A DNA stretch of 6,017 bases from Rubrobacter sp. (GTDB lineage: Bacteria > Actinomycetota > Rubrobacteria > Rubrobacterales > Rubrobacteraceae): contig JADDPR010000500.1 of NCBI GenBank assembly GCA_016781775.1, positions 1-6,017 of the forward strand. The letters run 5' to 3'. Below, one piece after another: positions 1 through 5,383 of this stretch; positions within the stretch are counted from its first letter, which is position 1, and each line of letters begins with the position of its first letter. The notes below the pieces were generated by a model that was given only the letters and a program-made list of their open reading frames with translations, was not told the origin of the DNA and made no database searches. The position numbers were made by a program, and so were the translations under genes.

Positions 1-455
1 TGAACGCGCGCAACGTCCATCGGGGCGGTCCAGCTCTCGCGGGCGAAGCCTATCTGGGCGATGAACTGGTAGGCCCACCCGGCGACGATGGGCTGGCCGG
101 CGGAGTGGCGAGACGGGTGATAGTAGAAACCGCGCTCGGGGCTCGTCTCCGCGTCCGAGCGGGGCCACACCGAGACGTCCACGGCGTAGACGGGCGTCGT
201 TGTTTCGCTCCCGGCAAGCGGATGACGGGCGAGCAGTTCCCGCAGAGCTTCGGCGTCGATGCGCCCCCGCCAGAGTGCGGCGTAGAGGCTTCCCCAGCCG
301 CGGCGATGCGGCGCTTGGAGGCTCAGGTGAACGGGAGAAGGGACGGTGTCCGTGGTGAGGATGGCGTCGGTGAGTTCGAAAAGGGCGTCGGACCGGCGGT
401 GGAGACATTCGTAGAACGAGTAGCGGAAGGTGCGGAGAGCGTCGGAGGGTTCCAT
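1..455 (-). CDS. DDE-type transposase, N-terminal 151 residues (partial)
   Basis: The minus-strand frame is open from the ATG at 455-453 to the window edge. It reads MEPSDALRTFRYSFYECL at the start, then DALFELTDAIL (23-33), HRRGWGSLYAAL (50-61), YAVDVSVWPRSDAETSPERG (90-109), IVAGWAYQFIAQ (123-134) and SWTAPMDV (141-148). This order of motifs is that of a transposase family widespread in Streptomyces and other actinobacteria, recalled as the NF041680 type. D93 in the DVSVW motif is probably the first acidic catalytic residue. The remaining catalytic residues would lie past the left edge. Third codon positions are strongly G/C, as expected for a real gene. An in-frame GTG at 473-471 is an alternative start; neither start has a clear Shine-Dalgarno sequence. 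The gene points away from mod and ends within the unseen flank, so whether it is intact is unknown. Confidence 0.85.
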   Translation of the reverse strand, partial: MEPSDALRTFRYSFYECLHRRSDALFELTDAILTTDTVPSPVHLSLQAPHRRGWGSLYAALWRGRIDAEALRELLARHPLAGSETTTPVYAVDVSVWPRSDAETSPERGFYYHPSRHSAGQPIVAGWAYQFIAQIGFARESWTAPMDVARV

Positions 456-470
456 GATGTGCGCATCATG
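453..470. repeat. hairpin covering the transposase start codon
   Basis: CATGATG at 453-459 and CATCATG at 464-470 are perfect 7-bp inverted arms around a 4-nt loop. The 453-455 part of the left arm is the complement of the proposed transposase ATG. A transcript of the minus strand could therefore fold so that its start codon is paired. Sequestered starts are a known way for insertion sequences to limit expression from outside promoters; applying that here is an inference. Confidence 0.4.
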
Positions 471-528
471 CACTCGCCGCCAGCGCTGCGCATTCTTTAC
501 CTGCCAGCGGAGTTAAAACGCAAGCTTA

Positions 529-1476
529 GTTGTTTTTCGAGAAGATCATACCAAACCTCCTTTTCGTAAAGCTCACCTCAAGCCTGTACCTCTGGAGACT
601 GAGGAAGACGGGCCGCTTAACGGCGAAGAAGAAGCGAACGTCGGAATGCGGGTAATGCCCAGCGTTATATACCAGCAGTCTCAGGTTGCCGTTAAATACT
701 TGCGCGATCTGATGGAGGGGAAGATTTTTGACAATCCCAAAGACCATGAGGTGCTTGCCCGCTTCGTGGAGTACGTTACTTCGAAAGACGACCTAATAGT
801 GGATTTCTTTGCCGGTTCCGGAAGCACCGCCGAGGCAATACTCGACCTGAATAAGCGGGACGGCGGTGAACGCAGGTTTATTTTGGCACAATTACCGGAG
901 CCAACGCCCGAGAAGTCGGCAGCGCGCGAGGCAGGCTACGACAATATCGCGGACATAGGCAAAGAGCGCATCCGGCGGGTGATAAAGAAGCTGAACGAAG
1001 AGGACGAAGGCAAACTGCAGGCGGACGATGAGCCAGCACAAGACCGGGGGTTCAAGGTCTTCAAGCTCACCTCAAGAAACTTCGAGACGTGGGACGGCGA
1101 GGCTCCTGTGGCCTCGGCGGAAGACGCTTCCGTGCTCGAAGAGCGCCTCCTGAACGCTGTCGAGAACGTGAACAGCGACAGGAGCCGGGAGGACATGCTC
1201 TACGAGGTCCTGCTCAGAGCAGGCTGGCCACTCACCACTCAGGTCGCAATACTCAAATTAGCCGACGGGGAGGTCTTCTCGGCGAAGTCGGAGGAGAACG
1301 ACACGATGTTCGTGTGCCTCGAAGACCTCGTCAACGAGGAACTCCTGCGGGAGATGATAGGTCAGAAACCCGCTCAGGTGGTCTGTCTAGACGTGGCCTT
1401 CCACGGAAACGACCAGCTCAAGACCAACACGGTGTTGGAGATGCGCGACCGCGGCATCGAGTTCCGCACGATATAG
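529..1476 (+). pseudogene. mod: type III restriction-modification DNA methyltransferase (Mod), 5'-truncated
   Basis: Mod subunits add a methyl group from S-adenosylmethionine to adenine and also supply sequence recognition for the type III complex. Family-like sequence starts with VVFREDHTKPPFRKAHL from codon 529, continues through VIYQQSQVAVKYL and NPKDHEVLARFV, and reaches the SAM-binding motif DFFAGSGSTAEA at about 802-837. The C-terminal region includes GFKVFKLTSRNFETWD and ends with the typical FHGNDQLKTN and FRTI. In this beta-class order the DPPY motif lies N-terminal to the SAM motif. It and the recognition region are missing, so about half of a normal 500-650 residue protein is gone. 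A TAA at 514-516 closes the frame upstream; the first ATG inside is at 646. An IS element abuts the break. A protein started at 646 (276 aa) should not methylate. The res gene follows after 16 bp in the usual mod-res order. Confidence 0.85.
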
Positions 1477-1492
1477 GGAGGGCCTCGGAGCT

Positions 1493-2371
1493 TTGAAGAT
1501 CAGGTTCGACGCCGGGCAGCAGTACCAGATAGACGCCGTGAACGCCGTCGTGGATGTCTTCGACGGGCAGCGGGGAGGCTTCTCGCTCGACCTATCCTTG
1601 CGGGTTGGAGAAGGGCCTCTTGGCGATGAGTTCAACGAGGTCGGCGGCACCGGGAATCTACTCACGCTCTCGGACGAAACCATCCTAGACAACGTCCAGG
1701 GCATTCAGGAGCGCAACGGCATCGAAGCCGCGGACAGCCTGGATGGCATGAACTTCACGGTCGAGATGGAGACGGGCACGGGCAAGACTTACGTGTACCT
1801 TAGAACCATTCACGAGCTCCACAAGAGGTATGGCTTCACGAAGTTCGTCGTCGTGGTGCCGAGCGTGGCGATCCGAGAGGGCGTCTTTAAGAATTTGAAG
1901 ATCACGCGCGAGCATTTCCGCAGCCTTTATGACAACACCCCGTTCGACTACTGGGCCTACGACTCGCGTCGCGTGACGAGCTTGCGGCAGTTCGCCACCT
2001 CGAACCAGCTACAGATACTCGTGATGAACATAGACGCCTTCAACAAGGCCTCTAACGTGATCCACCAGGAGATAGACAGGATGGCGGGTCGGCGACCGAT
2101 CGAGTTCGTCCGGGCCGCGGTACCGATAGTGGTGGTGGACGAGCCGCAGAACATGGAGAGCGAGCAGTCCCGGAACGCTATAGAAGGGTTGAATCCCTTG
2201 TGTACGCTCCGTTACTCCGCCACGCATCGCAACCTCTACAACCTTGTATACCGTCTGACGCCCGTGGACGCCCACGAGCTGGGCCTCGTCAAGCAGATTG
2301 AGGTCGACTCTGTTCTCGACGAGCCGGACTACAACCAGCCGTTCGTTCGGGTGGAGGAGATCAAGACTGCC
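1493..2371 (+). pseudogene. res: type III restriction enzyme helicase subunit (Res), 3'-truncated
   Basis: Res subunits couple ATP-driven translocation to DNA cleavage in a complex with Mod. The TTG at 1493 is chosen because GGGAGGG at 1476-1482 sits 10 nt upstream and the frame begins with the family-like MKIRFDAGQQYQIDAVNAV, with a Q-motif-like segment at 10-16. Superfamily 2 helicase motifs follow: Walker A METGTGKT (92-99), motif Ia VVVPSVAIREG (120-130), motif II DEPQN (216-220) and motif III YSATH (241-245). LVKQIEVDSV and VRVEEIKT (about 285-292) match the family, after which the sequence becomes tRNA. A normal Res has roughly 900-1000 residues, so later helicase motifs and the C-terminal PD-(D/E)xK nuclease are absent. 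The open frame continues through the tRNA fragment to TAA at 2444-2446, adding about 24 meaningless residues and giving 317 aa. With mod also broken, the system is dead at this locus. Confidence 0.9.
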
Positions 2372-2411
2372 AATCAGAAGGTCGCAGGTTCGAGTCCTGC
2401 CGAGCGCGCCA
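2366..2411 (+). other. attachment-site core: 3' half of a tRNA gene, tRNA-Arg(UCU)-like
   Basis: AATCAGA at 2372-2378 fits the 3' side of an anticodon loop and stem, followed by a 5-nt variable loop AGGTC. A perfect T arm comes next (GCAGG 2384-2388, TTCGAGT loop, CCTGC 2396-2400), then acceptor strand CGAGCGC at 2401-2407, discriminator G and CCA at 2409-2411. The matching 5' half is absent: res coding sequence occupies that place, and pairing in the would-be anticodon stem fails after two base pairs. Discriminator G, an acceptor implying 5' GCGCTCG, and the TCAGA stem resemble bacterial tRNA-Arg(UCU). The bases at 34-36 read GCC but may belong to res, so the isotype is tentative. Tyrosine integrases commonly use the anticodon loop through the 3' end as crossover core, and an integrase gene lies 93 bp away. 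It is not a functional tRNA. Confidence 0.8.
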
Positions 2412-2418
2412 GAGAAAC

Positions 2419-2444
2419 ACCACGATTTGCAGGTAAATCGTGGT
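2419..2444. repeat. 10-bp inverted repeat next to the attachment core
   Basis: ACCACGATTT at 2419-2428 and AAATCGTGGT at 2435-2444 are perfect inverted arms separated by the 6-nt spacer GCAGGT. It lies 7 bp from the CCA end of the tRNA fragment, between the att core and the integrase gene. That is where an integrase arm-binding site or directionality-factor site would be expected. There is no T run on either side, so a terminator is less likely. Confidence 0.5.
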
Positions 2445-2451
2445 AAAGCGA

Positions 2452-2481
2452 GAAGCCCCTGACAACTCCATCGGGGGCTTC
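2452..2481 (-). terminator. terminator-like hairpin after the integrase gene
   Basis: Read on the minus strand, GAAGCCCC (2481-2474) pairs perfectly with GGGGCTTC (2459-2452) around a 14-nt loop, starting 23 nt past the integrase stop codon. The downstream tract TCGCTTT is only weakly T-rich, so this is a plausible but not strong intrinsic terminator. It would stop integrase transcripts before they run antisense through the tRNA fragment and res. It could equally be a protein-binding site in the att arm. Confidence 0.5.
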
Positions 2482-2504
2482 GGCAGCAGTAGGGCAGCAA
2501 TAGG

Positions 2505-3647
2505 CTATGAAAGCGCCTCTTCGAGCGCGGTCGCGGCGACGTCGCCCATCCCCGGCATGACGTGGGAGTAGGTGTCCATCGTCTGCGAGATCGTCGCGTG
2601 GCCCAACATCTCCTGAACGATCTTCGGGTTCACGTTCTTTGAGCACAGCAGCGTGGCGCAAGTGTGCCGCAGGCTGTGAAAAGTGAACCCGGAGAGCCCT
2701 GCCCTCTTCAGGAGCGGCTTGAACTCTCGATGGTAGAGGTTGTCGGCGTTCATCGGCTTGCCGAGCCGATTAGGAAACACGAGTCCGTGGTCTTCCCAGA
2801 GGGAACCCAAGCGCATCCGTTCCTCGTTCTGGCGGGCCCTGTGGCCCCCGAGCGCTTCAACCGCGTGACCCGTGAGCTTGACCGTGCGGCGGCTCTTGTT
2901 GCGCTTGGGCGGATTGAAGGTGCCGTCGGTGCCGAGGGAACGCTGTACCGATAAGGTCCCGACTTCGAGATCAATGTCCGACCACCTGAGCCCCAATAGT
3001 TCGCCCCGCCTCAAACCGGTGTGTATGGCGAGCACGTAGAGGGCTTCCAGGCGGTCCCCACGCGCCGCCGAGAGCAACGCGTTGACCTCGGCGGGGCTGA
3101 GAGGCTTGACCTCCTTCTTGTGGGCCTGCGGGGCCTTGACGGCATCGGTGACGTTGCGCGGGATGAGGCCGTCCATAACGGCCTGCTTGAGTGCCTTATG
3201 GAGCGTGACGTGGATGTACTGGACCGTGCGAGGCGAAAGCCCAGAGTCTAACTTCTCTCGATAGAGGCGACGCACATGGGCCGGGGTAAGGCTATTGAGC
3301 TTCATGCGCCCGAGGGCGGGAACGACGTGGCGATTGACCACGCTCTCGTACTGGACGAAGGTGGAGCGACGCACCGTGTCCTTCACAGAATCGGCGAGCC
3401 ACCGGCCCAGGTAATCTTCGATGGTGAGCGTTCCCGCGTCGAAAAGCAGCCCGCCGTCCGCGTCCGACTTGGCCTTCCTCAGAGCGGCCCGCGCCTCGAT
3501 CTTGTTCTTGCCCGAGACGTACCGACGCTTGGGACCTTCCGCGGTCTGCACCCAGTAGGAGCCGCGGTACCCGATCACCTTACCCTCGCGGTTCTTGCGC
3601 GGGTAGACGTCGCCCTCGCCGTTGCCCCGCTCCTTCTTCTTGCCCAT
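2505..3647 (-). CDS. tyrosine recombinase / site-specific integrase
   Basis: A complete 380-residue integrase that would cut and rejoin DNA at att sites through a covalent phosphotyrosine. The N-terminal part (about 1-70) is an arm-binding-type domain with YRGSYWVQTAEGPKRRYVSG (27-46). A SAM-like core-binding domain follows (about 74-160, LTIEDYLGRWL and VRRLYREKL). The catalytic domain carries R213 in HTGLRRGELLGLRW, a lysine-rich hairpin PPKRNKSRR with K248 or K251 as catalytic lysine, HSLRH with H324 and R327, H350 in MLGHATI, and nucleophile Y360 in TMDTYSH. All catalytic positions are present, and the length is normal for actinobacterial phage or ICE integrases. The ATG at 3647 has AGGAAGG 8 nt upstream. 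The gene faces the att core and diverges from the small-gene operon. It probably integrated the surrounding DNA into res. Confidence 0.95.
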   Translation of the reverse strand: MGKKKERGNGEGDVYPRKNREGKVIGYRGSYWVQTAEGPKRRYVSGKNKIEARAALRKAKSDADGGLLFDAGTLTIEDYLGRWLADSVKDTVRRSTFVQYESVVNRHVVPALGRMKLNSLTPAHVRRLYREKLDSGLSPRTVQYIHVTLHKALKQAVMDGLIPRNVTDAVKAPQAHKKEVKPLSPAEVNALLSAARGDRLEALYVLAIHTGLRRGELLGLRWSDIDLEVGTLSVQRSLGTDGTFNPPKRNKSRRTVKLTGHAVEALGGHRARQNEERMRLGSLWEDHGLVFPNRLGKPMNADNLYHREFKPLLKRAGLSGFTFHSLRHTCATLLCSKNVNPKIVQEMLGHATISQTMDTYSHVMPGMGDVAATALEEALS

Positions 3648-3704
3648 CCGTTCCGCCTTCCTGCGCCCTCGCGGTACGCCGTACCGCTCCTGCTCGACTG
3701 CCTG

Positions 3705-3795
3705 CGCTTATACAGAAGCACCCGATATTTATTTTACATAAAATAATACATAAAACCAAGTTATTCGAAGAAAAAGAGGGAAAATTAAGGGCGAC
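3705..3795. promoter_or_regulatory. AT-rich divergent control region with palindrome and direct repeats
   Basis: The gap between the divergent integrase and operon is sharply AT-rich from about 3705 to 3795, unlike everything around it. TTATTTTA at 3729-3736 and TAAAATAA at 3739-3746 make an 18-bp palindrome with a CA centre. TACATAAAA occurs twice in direct orientation, at 3735-3743 and 3747-3755, a 12-bp period. TGTATAAG on the minus strand (3714-3707) is a possible -10 for the integrase, but no good -35 is visible. The arrangement suits an operator for a repressor or excisionase controlling both directions; that role is an inference. Confidence 0.5.
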
Positions 3796-3859
3796 GAGTA
3801 CGAGAAAGTCCCGGCGGTGTTGGGAGCACCCCGGGACGCGGCCCATAAGGAGAAGACTT

Positions 3860-4315
3860 ATGGACAAGAGAAGTGTAACGCGGCCCCTGCTGCCCTCCAC
3901 CCGCGCCATCGTCGCCGACGCGGCGTTCTGCGCCCAGGCCGCATCCCTCCTGCTGTGCGACAGGCAGCCGATCCTCGATGCCTTCCTTGGCGAGCCGGCC
4001 GAGGAGGTCCTCGAGATGGTCCGCTGGGCCCTCTCCCACGAGGACGACGAGGGCTTCGACTCCGCCGAGGTGCTCGCCGCCTGGGCCAGGAAGCGAGGGC
4101 GTGGGGCGTGGCGGCAGGGCCAAGCGAACGGGACCGCCCGGGACGGGCACGAGAGCGAGACGGCACCTGGCGAGGAGGACGGCTACCGGGCAGATCCGGA
4201 CGACGGAGACGCAGAGCTGGAAGCCGCCCTCAGGATAGCGCGGTACTGGGAGGCCAACCCGGAGAGGCTTGCCGAGGCCCTGCGCTGGCCCCACGACGAG
4301 AACGGGAGGTCCTGA
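3860..4315 (+). CDS. hypothetical protein, first gene of the small-gene operon
   Basis: A 151-residue protein I do not recognise. AAGGAG at 3847-3852, 7 nt before the ATG, fixes the start. The N-terminal half (about 14-88) looks mostly helical: TRAIVADAAFCAQAASLL, then EPAEEVLEMVRWALSHEDDE and SAEVLAAWARKRGRG. The middle (about 92-125) is polar, acidic and probably disordered. The C-terminal part EAALRIARYWEANPERLAEAL suggests one more amphipathic helix. There is no signal peptide or membrane segment, so it is probably cytoplasmic. Its stop is followed after 1 nt by the next start, so it is likely cotranscribed from a promoter in the AT-rich region upstream. An overlapping frame from 3817 is rejected because its product is arginine- and proline-rich and lacks a good start signal. 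Confidence 0.8.
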   Translation: MDKRSVTRPLLPSTRAIVADAAFCAQAASLLLCDRQPILDAFLGEPAEEVLEMVRWALSHEDDEGFDSAEVLAAWARKRGRGAWRQGQANGTARDGHESETAPGEEDGYRADPDDGDAELEAALRIARYWEANPERLAEALRWPHDENGRS

Positions 4316-4316
4316 G

Positions 4317-4697
4317 GTGGCCGCCCGCGGTAACCCCGAGAACCACCACGCCGCTCCGCGCTGCCTCATCTCCCTGCACGAGAAGGCCAACGGCTCCTCC
4401 TCCCTCGACGGGGAGGGGATCCAGGCGTGGGTGGAGTGGGAGATGGAGGCGATGAGGTGGCGCGTGCCCGTCGAGATCTCCCGAGAGGACCTGGAGGCCT
4501 TGGTCGCCTCCTCTGGGGTGGCCCTGGAGCAGGAGGAGCACCGCCTGGTGCACGAGGGCGACTGGCGGAGGTGGGGCGCCAGGGGAGGAAGGGAGACCCT
4601 TAGACGCTACGGGACGGAGTGGTTCGCCCTGCTCGCCCTCAGGCGGTGGGGGCGCTTGAGCGCCGAGGATCTGGACGCGGCGAGGGTACTGCGGTGA
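4317..4697 (+). CDS. hypothetical protein, second gene of the operon
   Basis: A 126-residue protein with no recognised family. The GTG at 4317 is preferred over an ATG at 4269, which would overlap the previous gene by 47 nt. GGGAGG at 4304-4309 is 7 nt upstream, and the previous stop ends at 4315. The protein is rich in Trp, Glu and Arg. It has GEGIQAWVEWEMEAMRWRVP (about 32-51), the helical ISREDLEALVASSGVALEQE, and RYGTEWFALLALRRWGRLSA near the end. No catalytic motif, signal peptide or membrane helix is evident. The N-terminal 20 residues are polar with two His and one Cys. Its stop overlaps a possible GTG start at 4694. Confidence 0.75.
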   Translation: MAARGNPENHHAAPRCLISLHEKANGSSSLDGEGIQAWVEWEMEAMRWRVPVEISREDLEALVASSGVALEQEEHRLVHEGDWRRWGARGGRETLRRYGTEWFALLALRRWGRLSAEDLDAARVLR

Positions 4698-4807
4698 GCG
4701 GGCGCTACCCGAGAGCAGGGGCGAGGAGGGAAGCCCTTTCGGCAGGGGGAGCAAACTACTCCTTAAAGCCCTCAAGAATGGTTTGTAACGAGAGGAGGGA
4801 CTTCTGA
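4694..4807 (+). CDS. possible 37-residue small protein bridging two operon genes
   Basis: A short frame begins at GTG 4694, which overlaps the previous stop as GTGA, and ends with TGA at 4805-4807. That TGA shares its A with the next gene's ATG (TGATG). Overlaps at both ends look like translational coupling and fill what would otherwise be the only sizeable gap in the operon. The product is basic, beginning VSGRYPRAGARREALSAGG and ending MVCNERRDF. Against it, third positions are not strongly G/C, the upstream GCGAGGG is a weak ribosome site, and the family is unknown. It may simply be leader sequence for the next gene. Confidence 0.3.
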   Translation: MSGRYPRAGARREALSAGGANYSLKPSRMVCNERRDF

Positions 4808-5076
4808 TGGGGCCCCTCCCCCTCGGACGGGTCTTGGCCACCCCCGGGGCTTTAAGGGCCCTGTCGGAGGCGGGTAAAGATCCGCTGCGCCTCCTGGCCC
4901 GCCACGCCTTGGGAGACTGGGGGGAGCTGGACGCCCACGACCGGCGGGAGAACGAGCGGTCCCTCGAGAACGGCTGGCGCGTCCTCAGCTCCTACCCCGT
5001 AGGGGACGAAAAGATCTGGGCCCTCACCGAGGCCGACCGCTCCTGCACCACAATCCTCCTTCCCTCGGAGTACTGA
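4807..5076 (+). CDS. small conserved 'plasmid-related' family protein (89 aa)
   Basis: The protein starts MGPLPLGRVLATPGALRALS, continues DPLRLLARHALGDWGELDAH (25-44), then ENERSLENGWRVLSSY, and ends WALTEADRSCTTILLPSEY. I recognise this order (LGR-ATPGAL, H-GDWG, EN--L, TEADRS-TT-LLP-Y) as a common family of about 90 residues. It is found on plasmids and genomic islands and often labelled 'plasmid-related protein' or, misleadingly, 'type I restriction endonuclease subunit M'. It contains no methyltransferase motif, and its biochemical role is unknown. Length is normal for the family and it appears complete. GAGGAGGG at 4793-4800 provides the ribosome site for the ATG at 4807. It is followed after 1 nt by the next gene. 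Confidence 0.85.
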   Translation: MGPLPLGRVLATPGALRALSEAGKDPLRLLARHALGDWGELDAHDRRENERSLENGWRVLSSYPVGDEKIWALTEADRSCTTILLPSEY

Positions 5077-5077
5077 G

Positions 5078-5383
5078 GTGGGCTGCCGCTTCTGCGGCGG
5101 GGGCGATGGGTGGATCAAGACCTGCCGCGCTCCCGACGGCTCCCGCCTCCGCGTCTGCGACCCCTGCTACGGGCCCAAGGCATCCGAGCTGGTGATCGTG
5201 CCGGGCGACCGCGTTGTCACGGCGAGGTGCGACCGATGCGGGGTGTACGCCAACCCCCGCGAGTTCGCGGAGGTGAGGCCCGGCGGCCGCCACGGCGCCT
5301 TCTCGGGCACATGCGGGCCGTGCGCAGGAGAGGGCGTCGGGGGTTCCCGGACCGAGCTATTGAGGAATGGAGGCGAGAGGTGA
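5078..5383 (+). CDS. small zinc-ribbon-like protein with four CxxC pairs
   Basis: A 101-residue protein starting at GTG 5078, with GGAG at 5067-5070 upstream and the previous stop ending at 5076. Cysteine pairs lie at C3/C6 (CRFC), C27/C30 (CDPC), C51/C54 (CDRC) and C79/C82 (CGPC), plus a single C16. The four regularly spaced CxxC knuckles could bind two zinc ions, with the first and second pairs, and the third and fourth, each forming a ribbon. Such domains usually mediate nucleic acid or protein contacts; no catalytic motif is visible. The C-terminal tail is Gly- and Arg-rich. The last codons overlap the next start as GTGA at 5380-5383. The family is not recognised. Redox-active cysteines are an alternative worth noting because a thioredoxin reductase-like gene lies downstream. 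Confidence 0.8.
   Translation: MGCRFCGGGDGWIKTCRAPDGSRLRVCDPCYGPKASELVIVPGDRVVTARCDRCGVYANPREFAEVRPGGRHGAFSGTCGPCAGEGVGGSRTELLRNGGER

Larger units (their letters stand above)
1..528 (-). mobile_element. right-hand end of an insertion sequence (partial)
   Basis: The span holds the 5' part of a transposase gene on the minus strand plus about 70 bp of leader. At about 529 the plus strand resumes recognisable type III methyltransferase coding sequence. An in-frame TAA at 514-516 blocks the mod frame, so the element boundary must lie between about 500 and 530. The other end and any matching terminal inverted repeat are outside the window, so the exact tip and target duplication cannot be set. The inference of an IS insertion rests on the transposase lying directly against a truncated mod gene. 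Confidence 0.7.

Noticed and set aside
105..569. Plus-strand open frame of 154 codons
   Set aside because: It lies antisense to the transposase, which has family motifs and proper codon use. Its product is Arg/Gly/Val-rich without recognisable motifs.
2300..2411. A complete, functional tRNA gene
   Set aside because: No D arm or 5' acceptor strand is present. The sequence before 2366 is clear res coding sequence, and the would-be anticodon stem does not pair beyond two base pairs.
2366..2446. NQKVAGSSPAERA tail as part of the Res protein
   Set aside because: The residues are the translation of the tRNA T arm and acceptor strand, not protein-coding sequence. Res family sequence ends before them.
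2009..2500. Minus-strand open frame with a GRTRTCDLL-type segment
   Set aside because: That segment is the reverse translation of the tRNA 3' end, a well-known annotation artefact. The rest is antisense to res.
3817..4455. Long plus-strand frame overlapping the first operon gene
   Set aside because: The product is Arg/Pro-rich, typical of an off-frame reading of GC-rich DNA. It has a poorer start signal than the ATG at 3860.
4230..4841. Long minus-strand frame across the second operon gene
   Set aside because: Pro/Leu/Arg/Ser-rich shadow of the plus-strand genes, with no motif or ribosome site.
4807..5076. Calling the 89-aa protein a type I restriction M subunit
   Set aside because: Databases often carry this label for the family, but the protein is far too short and lacks SAM-binding and NPPF/Y motifs.
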